Assembly: GCA_030148725.1 (NCBI GenBank) | Contig: JASBSU010000042.1 | Coordinates: forward strand, 1 to 64,000 | Direction: 5' to 3' | DNA: 64,000 nucleotides | DNA from: Hyphomicrobium sp. | Lineage (GTDB): Bacteria > Pseudomonadota > Alphaproteobacteria > Rhizobiales > Hyphomicrobiaceae | Shown here: in pieces, positions 18,524 through 27,541 of the stretch | Position numbering within the stretch: the first letter of the stretch is position 1 | How the letters are laid out: the number at the start of each line of letters is the position of its first letter | Translations under genes and position numbers: made by a program | The notes under the pieces: generated by a model | What the model was told of the DNA's origin: nothing | The model's input: only the letters and a program-made list of their open reading frames with translations | Databases searched by the model: none

Positions 18524-19570
18524 TCAGTCTGTGCGCCCTTGCTGGCTTGCGTCAGGTTCGAAACCGGCGGCTGCGATTCGCGACATGACTGCGGCCGCTG
18601 TCACATCGTCGTAAGGGCCGAGGCGCACGCCGAATCCGGCCTCTCCGGAAACGCGAGGTGTGGTCTCGACGGCACTCGGATCACCAGCGGCAAGGAATGC
18701 GCGCAGCCGCTCGGCTTCGCTCTCGGTCGCGAACGGACCGACGCGCACATAGGTTTGGCGAGGTGCTGCGCCAAGGGCGGAGGGTTTGGAGGCGGCCGAT
18801 TCTGCGTTTCGCTGATCCTGCCGATAATTTCGGACGGACCAGCTTGCGGGCGCAGAAGTCGAAACACTCTGGCGTATGGAGCCGGTCGAAATCGGCTCGC
18901 GCTCGCTCGCGGCGTAGCGCGTGCCGGACCAGGACTGCTGCGCCAGGAAGCGGCGCTCGGCGCTGTCATCACCGTTCAGTGGCGCCCTGCCCGCGTATCG
19001 AACGCGGACGCGGGCCAGTCCGTGGTTGTGGAAGCCGAGCGTGCGCGCCGTCTGGAACGAGAGGTCAATCAGACGGTCCTTGGCGTAGGGACCGCGATCG
19101 TTGATGCGCACCAGGACCGTGCGGCCGTTCTGGAGGTTGGTGACATAGGCATACGATGGCAGCGGCAGCGTCGGATGACCGGCCGTCAAAGCGTACATGT
19201 CGTAGACTTCGCCGTTGGCGGTCTTGCGTCCGTGAAAGGCGGTGCCGTACCAGGACGCGGTGCCGACACGGTCGTAGGACGGGTCCTCGTGAGGGTGATA
19301 CCAGCGGCCAGCGACACGGTAGGGTCGGCCTACCTTGTAGACACCCCCGCCCCTCGGCACATTGCCACTCCTCACCACGCGCGGGCTGGAATCGACGCCG
19401 AGGTTGCTATCGTAGCCGCTGCCGGAGCAGCCGGCCAAAGCCAGAGGCGCGATCGCAAACAGAAGCGCTGCTGTTATGCGCGCTGCGGCCCAGCGCAGGG
19501 TTGCATATAGGCTAGAGTCGCGGGTGAGGCCGCTAAGCCGTTCTGTTGTCCGGATTTTCTGCCAACGCAT
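18524..19570 (-). CDS. rlpA: RlpA-like septal lipoprotein with SPOR domain
   Basis: RlpA proteins are outer-membrane-anchored and bind or cleave denuded glycan at the septum. A signal peptide ends in the lipobox LALAGC (Cys about residue 48), followed by the double-psi beta-barrel (GTASWYGTAFHGRKTANGEV, RINDRGPYAKDRLIDLS) and a C-terminal SPOR-like repeat region from about residue 265 (QTYVRVGPFATESEAERL). Position upstream of the D,D-carboxypeptidase is classical. The start codon at 19570 is uncertain; the frame is open upstream. 348 residues. Confidence 0.9.
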   Translation of the reverse strand: MRWQKIRTTERLSGLTRDSSLYATLRWAAARITAALLFAIAPLALAGCSGSGYDSNLGVDSSPRVVRSGNVPRGGGVYKVGRPYRVAGRWYHPHEDPSYDRVGTASWYGTAFHGRKTANGEVYDMYALTAGHPTLPLPSYAYVTNLQNGRTVLVRINDRGPYAKDRLIDLSFQTARTLGFHNHGLARVRVRYAGRAPLNGDDSAERRFLAQQSWSGTRYAASEREPISTGSIRQSVSTSAPASWSVRNYRQDQRNAESAASKPSALGAAPRQTYVRVGPFATESEAERLRAFLAAGDPSAVETTPRVSGEAGFGVRLGPYDDVTAAAVMSRIAAAGFEPDASQQGRTD

Positions 19571-19753
19571 ACGCAAATGACCCGCCGAACGGCGCAGGTG
19601 CCACCTGTCCGCACCCCATCGAAACACCCCGCGACGGGCGCCCGCATGGCGGCAGCATGGCAAATCACGTTTGAGTTTGGGTAAAAGCGGGGCTCACCTT
19701 GAGCCGCGCGGCGGTCCCCTATAGGTTCCGCGCTCTGCGCCGCGAGGCGACAA

Positions 19754-19843
19754 GGAAGGGTGGCCGAGTGGTTTAAGGCAGCGGTCTTGAAAACCGCCGT
19801 AGGTGCAAGCCTACCGTGGGTTCGAATCCCACCCCTTCCGCCA
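19754..19843 (+). tRNA. tRNA-Ser(UGA)
   Basis: The acceptor GGAAGGG pairs with CCCTTCC, the anticodon loop is CTTGAAA with anticodon TGA, a long variable arm (TAGG-TGCAAG-CCTA type) marks it as a class II tRNA, and the T-loop is TTCGAAT. The CCA end is encoded (19841-19843). A T-rich stretch (TTTTTGTCTTTTG) follows. Its last 13 bases are repeated at 34124-34136. Confidence 0.97.
19831..19843 (+). repeat. Attachment core, island left end (inside tRNA-Ser 3' end)
   Basis: The 13-base sequence ACCCCTTCCGCCA, which ends the tRNA-Ser gene, is identical to 34124-34136. Together with the adjacent integrase remnant it looks like the attL side of an integrative element. Confidence 0.8.
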
Positions 19844-19941
19844 GTGTTTTTGTCTTTTGTTTCAACGGTTTGGCATTTGGCGCTAACACCACAAAATAAC
19901 ACCCGGCGCGGACCATCTCCACCGCTGGGGGGACCATGTAG

Positions 19942-20200
19942 GTCCAGCCTCTACGTCCCATAGTAACCTGCGACGCGCTTGTTCAGTTCAGCAAGCGTTG
20001 GCTTAGGGAACGTCTCAAGATCACCGATTCCAAACTGACGTCCCACAGTACCCGACATCGATTTGAAGACGCCTGCCACAACGCAGGACTGCCGGAGTAC
20101 GTGATCAATCGCCTTGTCGGCCACACTAAGCAGAAGGGGAAGGGCGCCAGTGTGCGCGTCTTGGCGAAGTGGATCGCGAAGGTTGATCCGTTGAAGGGGC
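19942..20200 (+). pseudogene. Tyrosine-integrase C-terminal remnant
   Basis: Translating from 19981 gives a typical integrase C-terminal region: SHSTRHRFEDACHNAGLPEY followed by VINRLVGHTKQKGKG, which contain the H-x-x-R and the later GH of tyrosine recombinases. The N-terminal two thirds are missing, a stop lies at 19939, and the segment that should carry the nucleophilic tyrosine after GHTKQKGKG is absent; the frame runs on into sequence with no integrase likeness. No intact start is present. This is a dead integrase next to its tRNA target, on the plus strand. Confidence 0.75.
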
Positions 20201-20236
20201 AACGTTGGCCCCGCACAGGCCACCAAAGGGTAAGAT

Positions 20237-20722
20237 ATGCGTCCGAGCGTTATCGCCGTCGCACTCTTGGTACCGTCTCTCGTGCTTGCCTGTGCGAGAG
20301 AGGATCAGACAAAGTTTGAGCACAGAGTTTGCTTCACCAGGGAAACTCGGGGACTGCCGTCGCTACCGCAAGGCTATCGATTGAAGTTTGAGACGTCCCC
20401 CCGGTCATCCTGGGGAGCGTGGGAGAAAGCAATAGTGGCTGAGGCTGAGCGGCAAGTCGCTCGGCTAAACCTAAGTGCAGATCAGCCGGCACCGGAATTT
20501 CGCCTATTGGTTCAGCCTGGCGGTGTCCATATCGGGCTCGGGCTCGTGGCCGGAATCGTCTGCCCGATGGGTTCGAAAGGCGAAGACTGTCGAAATCGAA
20601 ATTTCTTTACACGTGGCGAAATCGATCCTTCAGCGCTGGCGCGCATCGTCGTGCGCGATGCGCTTGCTGATCGTCCCGCAGTTAAGCGTTGCAAGCTGAG
20701 ACCGGTGAATCCGGTGCGTTGA
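20237..20722 (+). CDS. Putative lipoprotein, unknown function
   Basis: The 161-residue product begins with a short signal peptide (MRPSVIAVALLVPSLVLAC) whose lipobox-like LVLAC suggests lipidation. The rest is mixed, with two cysteine-containing segments (VCFTRETRG, VCPMGSKGEDCRN) and no domain I recognise. It is not preceded by a strong RBS. Located just inside the island's left end, it may be cargo or a fragment of a mobile-element gene. The reading frame overlaps the tail of the integrase remnant's open frame. Confidence 0.45.
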   Translation: MRPSVIAVALLVPSLVLACAREDQTKFEHRVCFTRETRGLPSLPQGYRLKFETSPRSSWGAWEKAIVAEAERQVARLNLSADQPAPEFRLLVQPGGVHIGLGLVAGIVCPMGSKGEDCRNRNFFTRGEIDPSALARIVVRDALADRPAVKRCKLRPVNPVR

Positions 20723-20844
20723 TGCGCAAAGGCGACCTATCGAAGCTAACCATCGACCGGGAGTTTCCGCATCAGGTCGGCATCCCCGCGTCCGAAGTCA
20801 TGGCGCTGGCTACCACCCGCGCCATGACTTCGCGAATGAGTTAG
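20722..20844 (+). pseudogene. Truncated 40-codon remnant of a small conserved hypothetical gene
   Basis: The frame starts at an ATG overlapping the previous stop (TGATG) and encodes MRKGDLSKLTIDREFPHQVG and more. This resembles the N-terminus of a roughly 100-residue hypothetical protein I recall from Rhizobiales mobile regions, but that is from memory and needs a search. The frame is interrupted after about 25 such residues by an inverted repeat and a stop. A remnant or a hybrid end is likely. Confidence 0.3.
20793..20832. repeat. Perfect 14-bp inverted repeat
   Basis: CGAAGTCATGGCGC (20793-20806) and its exact reverse complement GCGCCATGACTTCG (20819-20832) flank a 12-nt loop. No T-tract follows, so it is not an obvious terminator. 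It may be an old rearrangement scar or a recombination hairpin. Confidence 0.7.
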
Positions 20845-21025
20845 GCGCCTGCGTATGCGTATCGCCTCAATCGCGTCGAGGGCGTTTCACGCTGAGGTAA
20901 AGCGCCGTCCCGTCGCGGCGTGAACCCCGCGATCAGCAGCAGGTTTAAACAGCGCCTCGGTCACTGCACGGATGCCTTGGCTTCCATCGGCGCGCTTGCC
21001 ATTGGACTGGCGAGCGAAGCGTAGT

Positions 21026-21649
21026 TCAGACCTGCTGCTTGCGCCGGCGCGCTGGATTCCCGACGTAGGTCCCCGGTTCTAGAATGTCGCGGATGACGAC
21101 TGCGCCCGCTCCTACAATCACCCCATCGCAGATTCGAACGTTGTCGATCACCGTGGCGCCAGCGCCTATCAGCACCGCGCGCCCCAATATGCATCGGCCT
21201 GCAATTGTCGAGTTGACTGCAATGTGAGAGTATTCACCGATCTGCGTCTCATGATCGACGACTGCAGCGGTATTGATAATGGAACCGGTCCCGATCTTTG
21301 CACGAGGGCCCACGTGTGCATGATGGGCGACCATCGCACCCTTTTCAATGATAGCTCCTACGCCGACGTACGCGAGCGGAGACAGGAGTGAGCAGACCTC
21401 GAAGCCGCGCTTCTCGGCAAGGTCGACCATATCCTTCCGCCGCTTGGCATTACCACTGGCCGGAATGGCGCACCATCCGGGAAGTGGCTCCGGCCAGAAG
21501 GTCTGGGCGGAGAAGCCAGCAAACTCCTCACCGGGCATCGCAGCGTCATCAACGAATACTAACTTATCGGTGCCTGCCCGTAGCGCTACATCGGCTACGC
21601 TGCGTGCGTGCCCCCCAAAACCGATAATAACTAGTCCCTTGCGTGCCAT
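21026..21649 (-). CDS. PglD/NeuD-type sugar acyltransferase
   Basis: The 207-residue product has an N-terminal Rossmann-like part (LVIIGFGGHARSVADVAL) and a C-terminal left-handed beta-helix of hexapeptide repeats (VGVGAIIEKGAMVAHHAHVG, IGAGATVIDNVRI, VIVGAGAVVI). This is the sialic-acid O-/amino-sugar N-acetyltransferase family that includes PglD and perosamine acetyltransferases. With a perosamine-synthase-like gene in the same cluster, N-acylation of a 4-amino sugar is a reasonable inference. It overlaps the end of the next gene by 19 nt. Confidence 0.85.
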   Translation of the reverse strand: MARKGLVIIGFGGHARSVADVALRAGTDKLVFVDDAAMPGEEFAGFSAQTFWPEPLPGWCAIPASGNAKRRKDMVDLAEKRGFEVCSLLSPLAYVGVGAIIEKGAMVAHHAHVGPRAKIGTGSIINTAAVVDHETQIGEYSHIAVNSTIAGRCILGRAVLIGAGATVIDNVRICDGVIVGAGAVVIRDILEPGTYVGNPARRRKQQV

Positions 21650-23283
21650 TGCCAGGCTCCGGCCGGCTGCTGATCGGCGATGCGGTCCAGCACCGCGATA
21701 TGCTCATTGACGACATCGGCCCATGTGCGGCTCGCTAGTTGGCCGTACAGCAAGCGTTGGCCTTTGAGCAGCGGGTTGCGGTTATCGACTGCCCAAGAAA
21801 TTCGTTCCGCGACTTTGCGCCAATCGTATGGGTCGAACAGCATCATGTCCTGCAGCGCCGTATCGGTGACGACTTCCAGCGTTACCGATATCCTTGACAT
21901 GACGACCGGTGTTCCAACGGAGAGAGCCTCGGAAAATGTGAATGGAAAGCCTCCCTCGCTGAGGGAGGGATTAACCGCCAAATCGGCCAACTTGTAAAAG
22001 GCCGCCAATTCCTGCGGCGTCAGGTCGTTAACGCAGAGCACATCCTTCTCGAGCCGATGCTCGGCAATAAATTCCGCGATGCGAGGTGCCGCCTTCGCCT
22101 TTCCGGTAAGAATTAGCTTGTGACCGATGCGCTGGCGACGGAGCAGATGCTCGTATGCACGTAGTAGGGTGAGGACATTCTTGTTGGGTCGAAACTGGCT
22201 GGCATAAAAAAGAAACTTAACCGATGGATTGGCAAAGCTGGCCGTATATGGAGAGGCCGATCGCCCCAATGCGTCTAGCAGGAGCGCGCGGCAATGTTGC
22301 GCCCCGGCCAGATTTCCATTCGATGCCTCCGGCCCTTTAATCCAAGGACTTAAGTCCTGCGGCGCGTGCGGGATGACCGTCACGCGGTGTCCAGCAATTC
22401 CAAACCGGGCACCAAGTGTGTCGCGCTTTATCGTATCGCTATAAGTAATGAAGTCCTGACCTCCGCGCACAGCCGACGTCAGTAGCGAGAAATTGTCCGC
22501 CAAGCGTGGGCCCAGTTCGGCAAACGCCACAGGAAATTCGGCAACAACCACGTCGGGCACGCAGATGAGTTTCGGTGATTTTATTTTGTTGAAGGACGGC
22601 CAGAAAGCAGTTGGGCAGTACCAAGCACGCACGTCCGTCATCGTATCGATGATCTCGTGTATGCGTTCAATCTCAGCCTCTTCCATCAACCGATAGGCGC
22701 GGAGAACAAAAGGATCATCCTTAGGGGCATCGATAGCGCTCGACGCCGCACTAGCCATCTCGGCGCGAACCGATCCCAGCCGACGCCATCTCCGCTTCTT
22801 TGCACTTACGATTGCGCCGATCCCCACAACCAGAATAAGTGGGCTGAGCGCAGCCAACATGACCGAACACTTCGCGAGGGGTAGGGCCATTCTCCATGCG
22901 CTTGGCCCAACTGTCGCGTGCGAGATCGCGCGGAGGAATCCGTCCAATTGGCGGTTCGCTGCCCTATGCACTCGAACCTTGAACCGTGTGCGCCAGGCCG
23001 GTCGGCGCTTGGCCCGCCGTCTAATCAACCAGCTATGTAGCGCGAGCGGCAACGGCGTATATTGCGGCGCATGAATCTCGACGCGTTCAAGTGGCACGCG
23101 TTCGGCAATGAATAACTCCCGTAGCGGCACAACCAGCCAACTCGGACAGACGATAACAAAGTGAACATCATCGACGAGCGACGAGCCGCGCAAGAATGCT
23201 GCGAGCAATCTTCCGAGACCCTCTGACGTGAGAGGCACTTTGGGCGGATAAAGAAGATAGATACCGTAGCGCCTCACAGGCAT
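21631..23283 (-). CDS. Glycosyltransferase, GT4-like, with internal hydrophobic segment
   Basis: Residues roughly 330-540 form a GT-B/GT4 domain, with FLFYASQFRPNKNVLTLLRA and the donor-binding NPSLSEGGFPFTFSEALSVG. The N-terminal half is unusual, containing a strongly hydrophobic stretch (MLAALSPLILVVGIGAIVSA) around residue 165, which suggests membrane association. I start at the ATG at 23283, since longer in-frame sequence overlaps the upstream gene heavily. It then overlaps that gene by 10 nt. 550 residues; acceptor and donor unknown. Confidence 0.8.
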   Translation of the reverse strand: MPVRRYGIYLLYPPKVPLTSEGLGRLLAAFLRGSSLVDDVHFVIVCPSWLVVPLRELFIAERVPLERVEIHAPQYTPLPLALHSWLIRRRAKRRPAWRTRFKVRVHRAANRQLDGFLRAISHATVGPSAWRMALPLAKCSVMLAALSPLILVVGIGAIVSAKKRRWRRLGSVRAEMASAASSAIDAPKDDPFVLRAYRLMEEAEIERIHEIIDTMTDVRAWYCPTAFWPSFNKIKSPKLICVPDVVVAEFPVAFAELGPRLADNFSLLTSAVRGGQDFITYSDTIKRDTLGARFGIAGHRVTVIPHAPQDLSPWIKGPEASNGNLAGAQHCRALLLDALGRSASPYTASFANPSVKFLFYASQFRPNKNVLTLLRAYEHLLRRQRIGHKLILTGKAKAAPRIAEFIAEHRLEKDVLCVNDLTPQELAAFYKLADLAVNPSLSEGGFPFTFSEALSVGTPVVMSRISVTLEVVTDTALQDMMLFDPYDWRKVAERISWAVDNRNPLLKGQRLLYGQLASRTWADVVNEHIAVLDRIADQQPAGAWQWHARD

Positions 23284-24545
23284 CCCCGCACGACCCTCCA
23301 ATAGGCGTCTACGTGGTCGGCGTAGCACCTGCGCGAGAGTTCCGCCGTATCGGGAAGCAGCCGTCGGCGGTCAATATGCTCAACCTCCATCGTCTTAAGC
23401 TGGTCGGCAATTGCTTCGAAATCGTCGGACGGTGTCCAAGAGAGGTTCAGCGAAAACTGTCTGTCGATCTCGCGCATCGGGCCGTAGTCGCTCGACAGCG
23501 ATGGAACGCGCATGCATGCCGCTTCAATCACGCTGTAGGTGCCATTATCGAAGCGCGAGGTGTGCCATAGGAAGGCAGCACCGGCCAGCTTCGCGCGGTA
23601 CGCCTCATCATCCAACTCTCCTAGCCAATGAACCTTGGCTCGCAGAGCAGTGCTGCTTTTGATCCTGTTTGCGAGATCGAAATGATGTGGGAACGTGCCT
23701 TCGGGTATGATCGCTGAACCCACCCCCGACACGCAGCACGTGAGGGTTCCCCCCAGTCGCTCATAATATCGCTGAAGGGCACGCACGGCCACTTCATGAT
23801 TTTTGTGAATCGCGGGGTTGGTCGGCCAAAGAAAATAAGCCTCGTCGTCGGTGCGAGGGTCCGGCAATACGTCCTTGGTGAAATCGGGCGCCAACATAGG
23901 CATCTTGATAACGCGGCGCGGATCCAGCCCGGCATATTGCAGGGCGTCGTGCTCGGTCCATTGAGTCGTGACCAAAACACGCTTTGCCGCGCGTGCCGAC
24001 TGGATGTAGCCGAGGCTTTCGTCCTCCGGGATGCAGGGCACATAGCGCTGGAGGTAGTCGTACACCATCATTATTTGCGGCCGCAAAGGCAGCAAAATTC
24101 CCGGCACCCGATCTGACACGATTAGCCACAAGTCGCAGCCTTGTAGGTTGTCGATGCCATCGTCTGGAACCAAATAGCTGTCGCGATCTGGTTGCCATTG
24201 ATCAAGGCCGGAGTAGTGCATTGCTCGTCGCGCAACCTGTGCATCAAGCTTGCGCCAAGCGAAAGGACGGCGTGGAAGTCCCTGAAGGTCGGCAAAATCG
24301 CGATCCTGGTACTCATCCAGATGGGCCAGCAGGACGTCCACATCTTCGCCTGCGCGCTCGCTGCCTTCCTTAATAGCCCGCGCCAGCAGCAGCGAGCCGC
24401 GGAGTGTCCCGCCCCGATAGGCCTTGGGCAGAATGACTGCGATGCGCTTGCGCCGAGCAGGCCTTGCCGGAGGCTGGCCCGTGAGTTCACGCAAACGCGC
24501 GGCGGTGTGTGACGACAATTTAAATGTCGGACCAGGCTGTGTCAT
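23274..24545 (-). CDS. Glycosyltransferase, GT4-like
   Basis: The 423-residue product carries GT-B features: a glycine-rich N-terminal loop (IAVILPKAYRGGTLRGSL), a linker, LWPTNPAIHKNHEVAVRAL typical of GT4 donor-domain entry, and HTSRFDNGTYSVIEAACMRV in place of the usual E-x7-E acid motif. The ATG at 24545 overlaps the ABC ATPase stop by 4 nt (ATGA), so both belong to one transcript. The sugar is not predictable. Confidence 0.8.
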   Translation of the reverse strand: MTQPGPTFKLSSHTAARLRELTGQPPARPARRKRIAVILPKAYRGGTLRGSLLLARAIKEGSERAGEDVDVLLAHLDEYQDRDFADLQGLPRRPFAWRKLDAQVARRAMHYSGLDQWQPDRDSYLVPDDGIDNLQGCDLWLIVSDRVPGILLPLRPQIMMVYDYLQRYVPCIPEDESLGYIQSARAAKRVLVTTQWTEHDALQYAGLDPRRVIKMPMLAPDFTKDVLPDPRTDDEAYFLWPTNPAIHKNHEVAVRALQRYYERLGGTLTCCVSGVGSAIIPEGTFPHHFDLANRIKSSTALRAKVHWLGELDDEAYRAKLAGAAFLWHTSRFDNGTYSVIEAACMRVPSLSSDYGPMREIDRQFSLNLSWTPSDDFEAIADQLKTMEVEHIDRRRLLPDTAELSRRCYADHVDAYWRVVRGCL

Positions 24546-25294
24546 GAGATGAGCCGATGCAAAGCGCTGTAGGTCTCCACCGCTTCGGCAATCGGCCCAT
24601 CGAAGATAAGCTCGCCACGATGGAGGACGAGTCCGCGCTCGCACATCGATTGCAGGCTAGTGAAATCGTGCGACGCCAGGATCAGTATTTGAGAGCACTC
24701 GATAAGCTTTCGCACACGCTCCTTCGCCTTCTCCATGAAAGTGGCATCACCCGCCCCAATGATTTCGTCGAGCAACAGGATTTCGCCGGACACAGCCACG
24801 GAAACCGCGAAGGCTAGCCGAACCTGCATGCCGCTCGAATACGTTTTGATAGGATAATCGATGAATTCGCCAATGTCGGCAAACGCAACGATCTCGTCTT
24901 CGAGTGCGCGAACCTCGCTGGGTTTGAGGCCCATCAGCAGCCCGCGATATAGAATATTCTCACGTCCCGTCGCGTCCGGTTCGAACCCTAGACTGATCTC
25001 TATGAGTGCGCGCACACCGCCAACGACTTCGAGCGAGCCGGCTGAAGGTGGATAAAGACCAGCAATGGACTTGAGCAACGTGGATTTCCCAGCGCCGTTG
25101 TGCCCCAGTAATCCGACGCGCTCTCCGGCCCCGATCTTGAGCGTTATGTTTTTCAGCGCGTGGATATCACGGATCCGTCGGCTCGGCTTGCGGCCCCTGG
25201 CAAGCAAATCTAGCGCGGCGCCCTTTAGCGAGCGATTGGCGAGGCCCAGCGCCGAGTAATGCAGGTCGACCGAGGTCATTCGGATGTACGCCAT
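24542..25294 (-). CDS. Polysaccharide ABC exporter ATPase (Wzt/KpsT type)
   Basis: The 250-residue ATPase has Walker A GLLGHNGAGKSTLL, signature YSSGMQVRLAFAVSV, Walker B ILLLDEIIGAGD and the H-loop ILASHDF. It lacks the C-terminal carbohydrate-binding domain of long Wzt proteins, so it resembles short KpsT-like exporters. The first part (IRMTSVDLHYSALGL, then ALKNITLKIGAGERVG) is typical for this subfamily. The ATG at 25294 is chosen over longer in-frame sequence that overlaps the permease. The permease gene is 14 nt upstream. Confidence 0.93.
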   Translation of the reverse strand: MAYIRMTSVDLHYSALGLANRSLKGAALDLLARGRKPSRRIRDIHALKNITLKIGAGERVGLLGHNGAGKSTLLKSIAGLYPPSAGSLEVVGGVRALIEISLGFEPDATGRENILYRGLLMGLKPSEVRALEDEIVAFADIGEFIDYPIKTYSSGMQVRLAFAVSVAVSGEILLLDEIIGAGDATFMEKAKERVRKLIECSQILILASHDFTSLQSMCERGLVLHRGELIFDGPIAEAVETYSALHRLIS

Positions 25295-25308
25295 GTCACC
25301 GTCAGCCG

Positions 25309-26151
25309 TCAGAGATAGAACAGCACGCGGCGTTCCATGCGTCGACCGAGAACGATTGCCAGCGTTGCAAGGCCAGCGATCGTTGCGAGGCTGACGCAAT
25401 AGTTCGCAAGGCTCGGCCATTCGCCACGCAGGAACGGCGCGCGCGTGAGCTCAAGCAGGTGATAGATTGGGTTGTAATCGACTAGCCCGTCGAGACCAGC
25501 GGAGCGAAACATCTTGACGTCGAAATAGACCGGCGAGATGAACCAAAGCGACTGCATCGCGAGCCCAAGCGCGTGCGGCACATCGCGAAAGCGCACGGAG
25601 ACATATGCGAGTGCGGTCGCCAGTGGCCAAGCCGTGAACAGCAAAATTGGTGCAGCGATAAGCCAACCAAGCCAAGCCCAACCGAGGGTTTCGGGCTTTA
25701 GAACGAGAACGACGATCACCAGTGACAACGTGGCGACCGTTGTGACAACCAAGTTCGCGAGAACTGCACGCAGCGTATATATCGCGAGGGGATGCCGGCA
25801 CTGCTTGATGTAGGGCTCGTTCTGAACGAACGCGAGCGCGCCACCCGAGACATTCGAAGCGAAGAAGTCCCAGAAGATGATGCCAGAGAGTACGTACGGC
25901 GCGTATTCGAGGAAGCTCACATTCAACAATCTGCTGAATACGATGGAGATCAATATAGTGATCCCCAACGGCTGGAGCATCGACCAGAGGATGCCGAGAG
26001 ACGACCGGCGCCATCGAGAGCGAAGGTCCGACAACGCCAAATGCCACCAGAAATACCGCGCGGCTAAGATGTCCCGCACGTATCCCATCGCCGCGCTCCC
26101 CAGGCCTAGTTCCGCCCCGGGGCGGCGTTGATCGTAGAGCGCAGCTTCCAC
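25309..26151 (-). CDS. Polysaccharide ABC exporter permease (Wzm/KpsM type)
   Basis: The ABC2-type membrane protein has about six hydrophobic helices and the family N-terminal cytoplasmic segment RYFWWHLALSDLRSRWRRSS followed by LGILWSMLQPLGI. I place the start at the GTG at 26151 because AGAGGTAAGC precedes it; a TTG at 26211 would overlap the aminotransferase. With the ATPase it forms the export pump for an undecaprenyl-linked or lipid-linked polysaccharide. About 280 residues. Confidence 0.9.
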   Translation of the reverse strand: MEAALYDQRRPGAELGLGSAAMGYVRDILAARYFWWHLALSDLRSRWRRSSLGILWSMLQPLGITILISIVFSRLLNVSFLEYAPYVLSGIIFWDFFASNVSGGALAFVQNEPYIKQCRHPLAIYTLRAVLANLVVTTVATLSLVIVVLVLKPETLGWAWLGWLIAAPILLFTAWPLATALAYVSVRFRDVPHALGLAMQSLWFISPVYFDVKMFRSAGLDGLVDYNPIYHLLELTRAPFLRGEWPSLANYCVSLATIAGLATLAIVLGRRMERRVLFYL

Positions 26152-26164
26152 GCTTACCTCTTGA

Positions 26165-27292
26165 TCATGCGAACCGGATACGTGCCGACTGTTCAACAGG
26201 GCACTTTCCAATTGCGCTCGTCAGCCTGTCGCAGACCTCGGCGATGTCGTCATCCGACAACAGCGGGTGACTGGGGAGACTGATGCCTCGTCGCGATATC
26301 TCCTCCGATTTCGGCAGAGCGGACTGCGTCTCATACATCGGCATGTGATGCGCGCAATAGAACGTCGGTCGGCTCTCGATCCCATACTGATTGAGGCAGT
26401 CCATGACGGCATCTCTATCAACATCTTCAGGTAGGAGCACGGTGACAAGCCATTCACCGCTCTCGATTTCGGGCGGTCGCGACTGAAACTGCACGTCTTG
26501 CTGCCGCAGTCTATCGCGATATTGGCTAGCGATGGCCCGCTTGCGCTCCAGCAGCTTGGTCAGCCTTTCCATCTGCGCGAAGCCGATTGCCGCGCAGATA
26601 TTCGTCATTCGGTAGTTGAAGCCGAGCTCCACATGCCAATAACGGCGCGTCGGATGTTGTGCTTGCCCGCGTAGAAGCCGCAGTCGCTCCGCTAGAGCTG
26701 CATCATTCGTCACGACCATGCCACCTTCGCCGGTGGTTATTGTCTTATTGCCGAAAAAGCTGAAGGTGCCGCACTCGCCCCAAACCCCCGCATGTCGACC
26801 AGACCAAAAGCAACCCAGCGCCTCGGAAGCATCTTCAATCAGTTTAAGGCCGCGACGGTCGGCAAGCGCGCGAAGCTCAGCGAGATCGCACATGCCGCCG
26901 TAAAGATGCACGGCCATGATCGCACGTGTCCGCGGCGTAATGAGTGGCTCTACTTCGGCGCGCCCGATGGCCCAAGTATCCGGCCTGCAATCGGCGAATA
27001 CCGGCGTCGCACCCCGCAGGGCAATCATGTTCACTGAAGCGATGTAGGTGAAGGTGGGGACAATGATCTCGTCGCCGGGGCCTAAGTCCAGAGCAGCAAG
27101 TGCAAGATGAAGCGCTACGGTGCCGTTGCAAACGGCAACCGCGTGATCACTTCGCACAAAATCCGCGAATGCCCGCTCGAACTTGCCGATGTACTCGCCC
27201 TTCGACGAGATCCACGTCGTGTTCAGGCAGTCAACGACGTAAGGCAATTCATTGCCTGACAGGTCGGGCTCATAGAGACTGACTTTGCGCAT
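26165..27292 (-). CDS. DegT/DnrJ/EryC1-family aminotransferase, GDP-perosamine-synthase-like
   Basis: A PLP sugar aminotransferase of 375 residues. The PLP lysine lies in FSFFGNKTITTGEGGMV. Several segments match GDP-perosamine synthase (RfbE/Per) very closely from memory: YEPDLSGNELPYVVDCL, TTWISSKGEYIGKFE, VHLYGGMCDL and FNYRMTNICAAIGFAQ. It would convert GDP-4-keto-6-deoxymannose to GDP-perosamine. The required GDP-mannose dehydratase is not in the window. The ATG at 27292 is preferred over one five codons upstream. Confidence 0.88.
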   Translation of the reverse strand: MRKVSLYEPDLSGNELPYVVDCLNTTWISSKGEYIGKFERAFADFVRSDHAVAVCNGTVALHLALAALDLGPGDEIIVPTFTYIASVNMIALRGATPVFADCRPDTWAIGRAEVEPLITPRTRAIMAVHLYGGMCDLAELRALADRRGLKLIEDASEALGCFWSGRHAGVWGECGTFSFFGNKTITTGEGGMVVTNDAALAERLRLLRGQAQHPTRRYWHVELGFNYRMTNICAAIGFAQMERLTKLLERKRAIASQYRDRLRQQDVQFQSRPPEIESGEWLVTVLLPEDVDRDAVMDCLNQYGIESRPTFYCAHHMPMYETQSALPKSEEISRRGISLPSHPLLSDDDIAEVCDRLTSAIGKCPVEQSARIRFA

Positions 27293-27541
27293 GACAATCC
27301 CCGCCATCCGATCACGCGCCCTTCGATCGGTGCAGCACGCTACACCGCAAGCTTACGGCACATCACAACCACAAGTTGAGAGGAACAGTTTCCGTCAAGG
27401 GGCCTTCTTTTGCGCAGGAGGGTGGTGCCATTGGCCATCAGTGAAGCGCCTGCGCATTGGCTTGTCATCGACGCACCAGCGCATGCAGGATTCGTTTCTC
27501 ACCGGCGGTGAGTCTGCGCAAAACCGACAAGGGGCAGAGAA

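Noticed and set aside
19474-19961. Minus-strand frames over the tRNA-Ser giving a protein with GVGFEPTVG
   Set aside because: These are translations of the antisense strand of the tRNA; the VGFEPT pattern is a well-known spurious annotation, not a gene.
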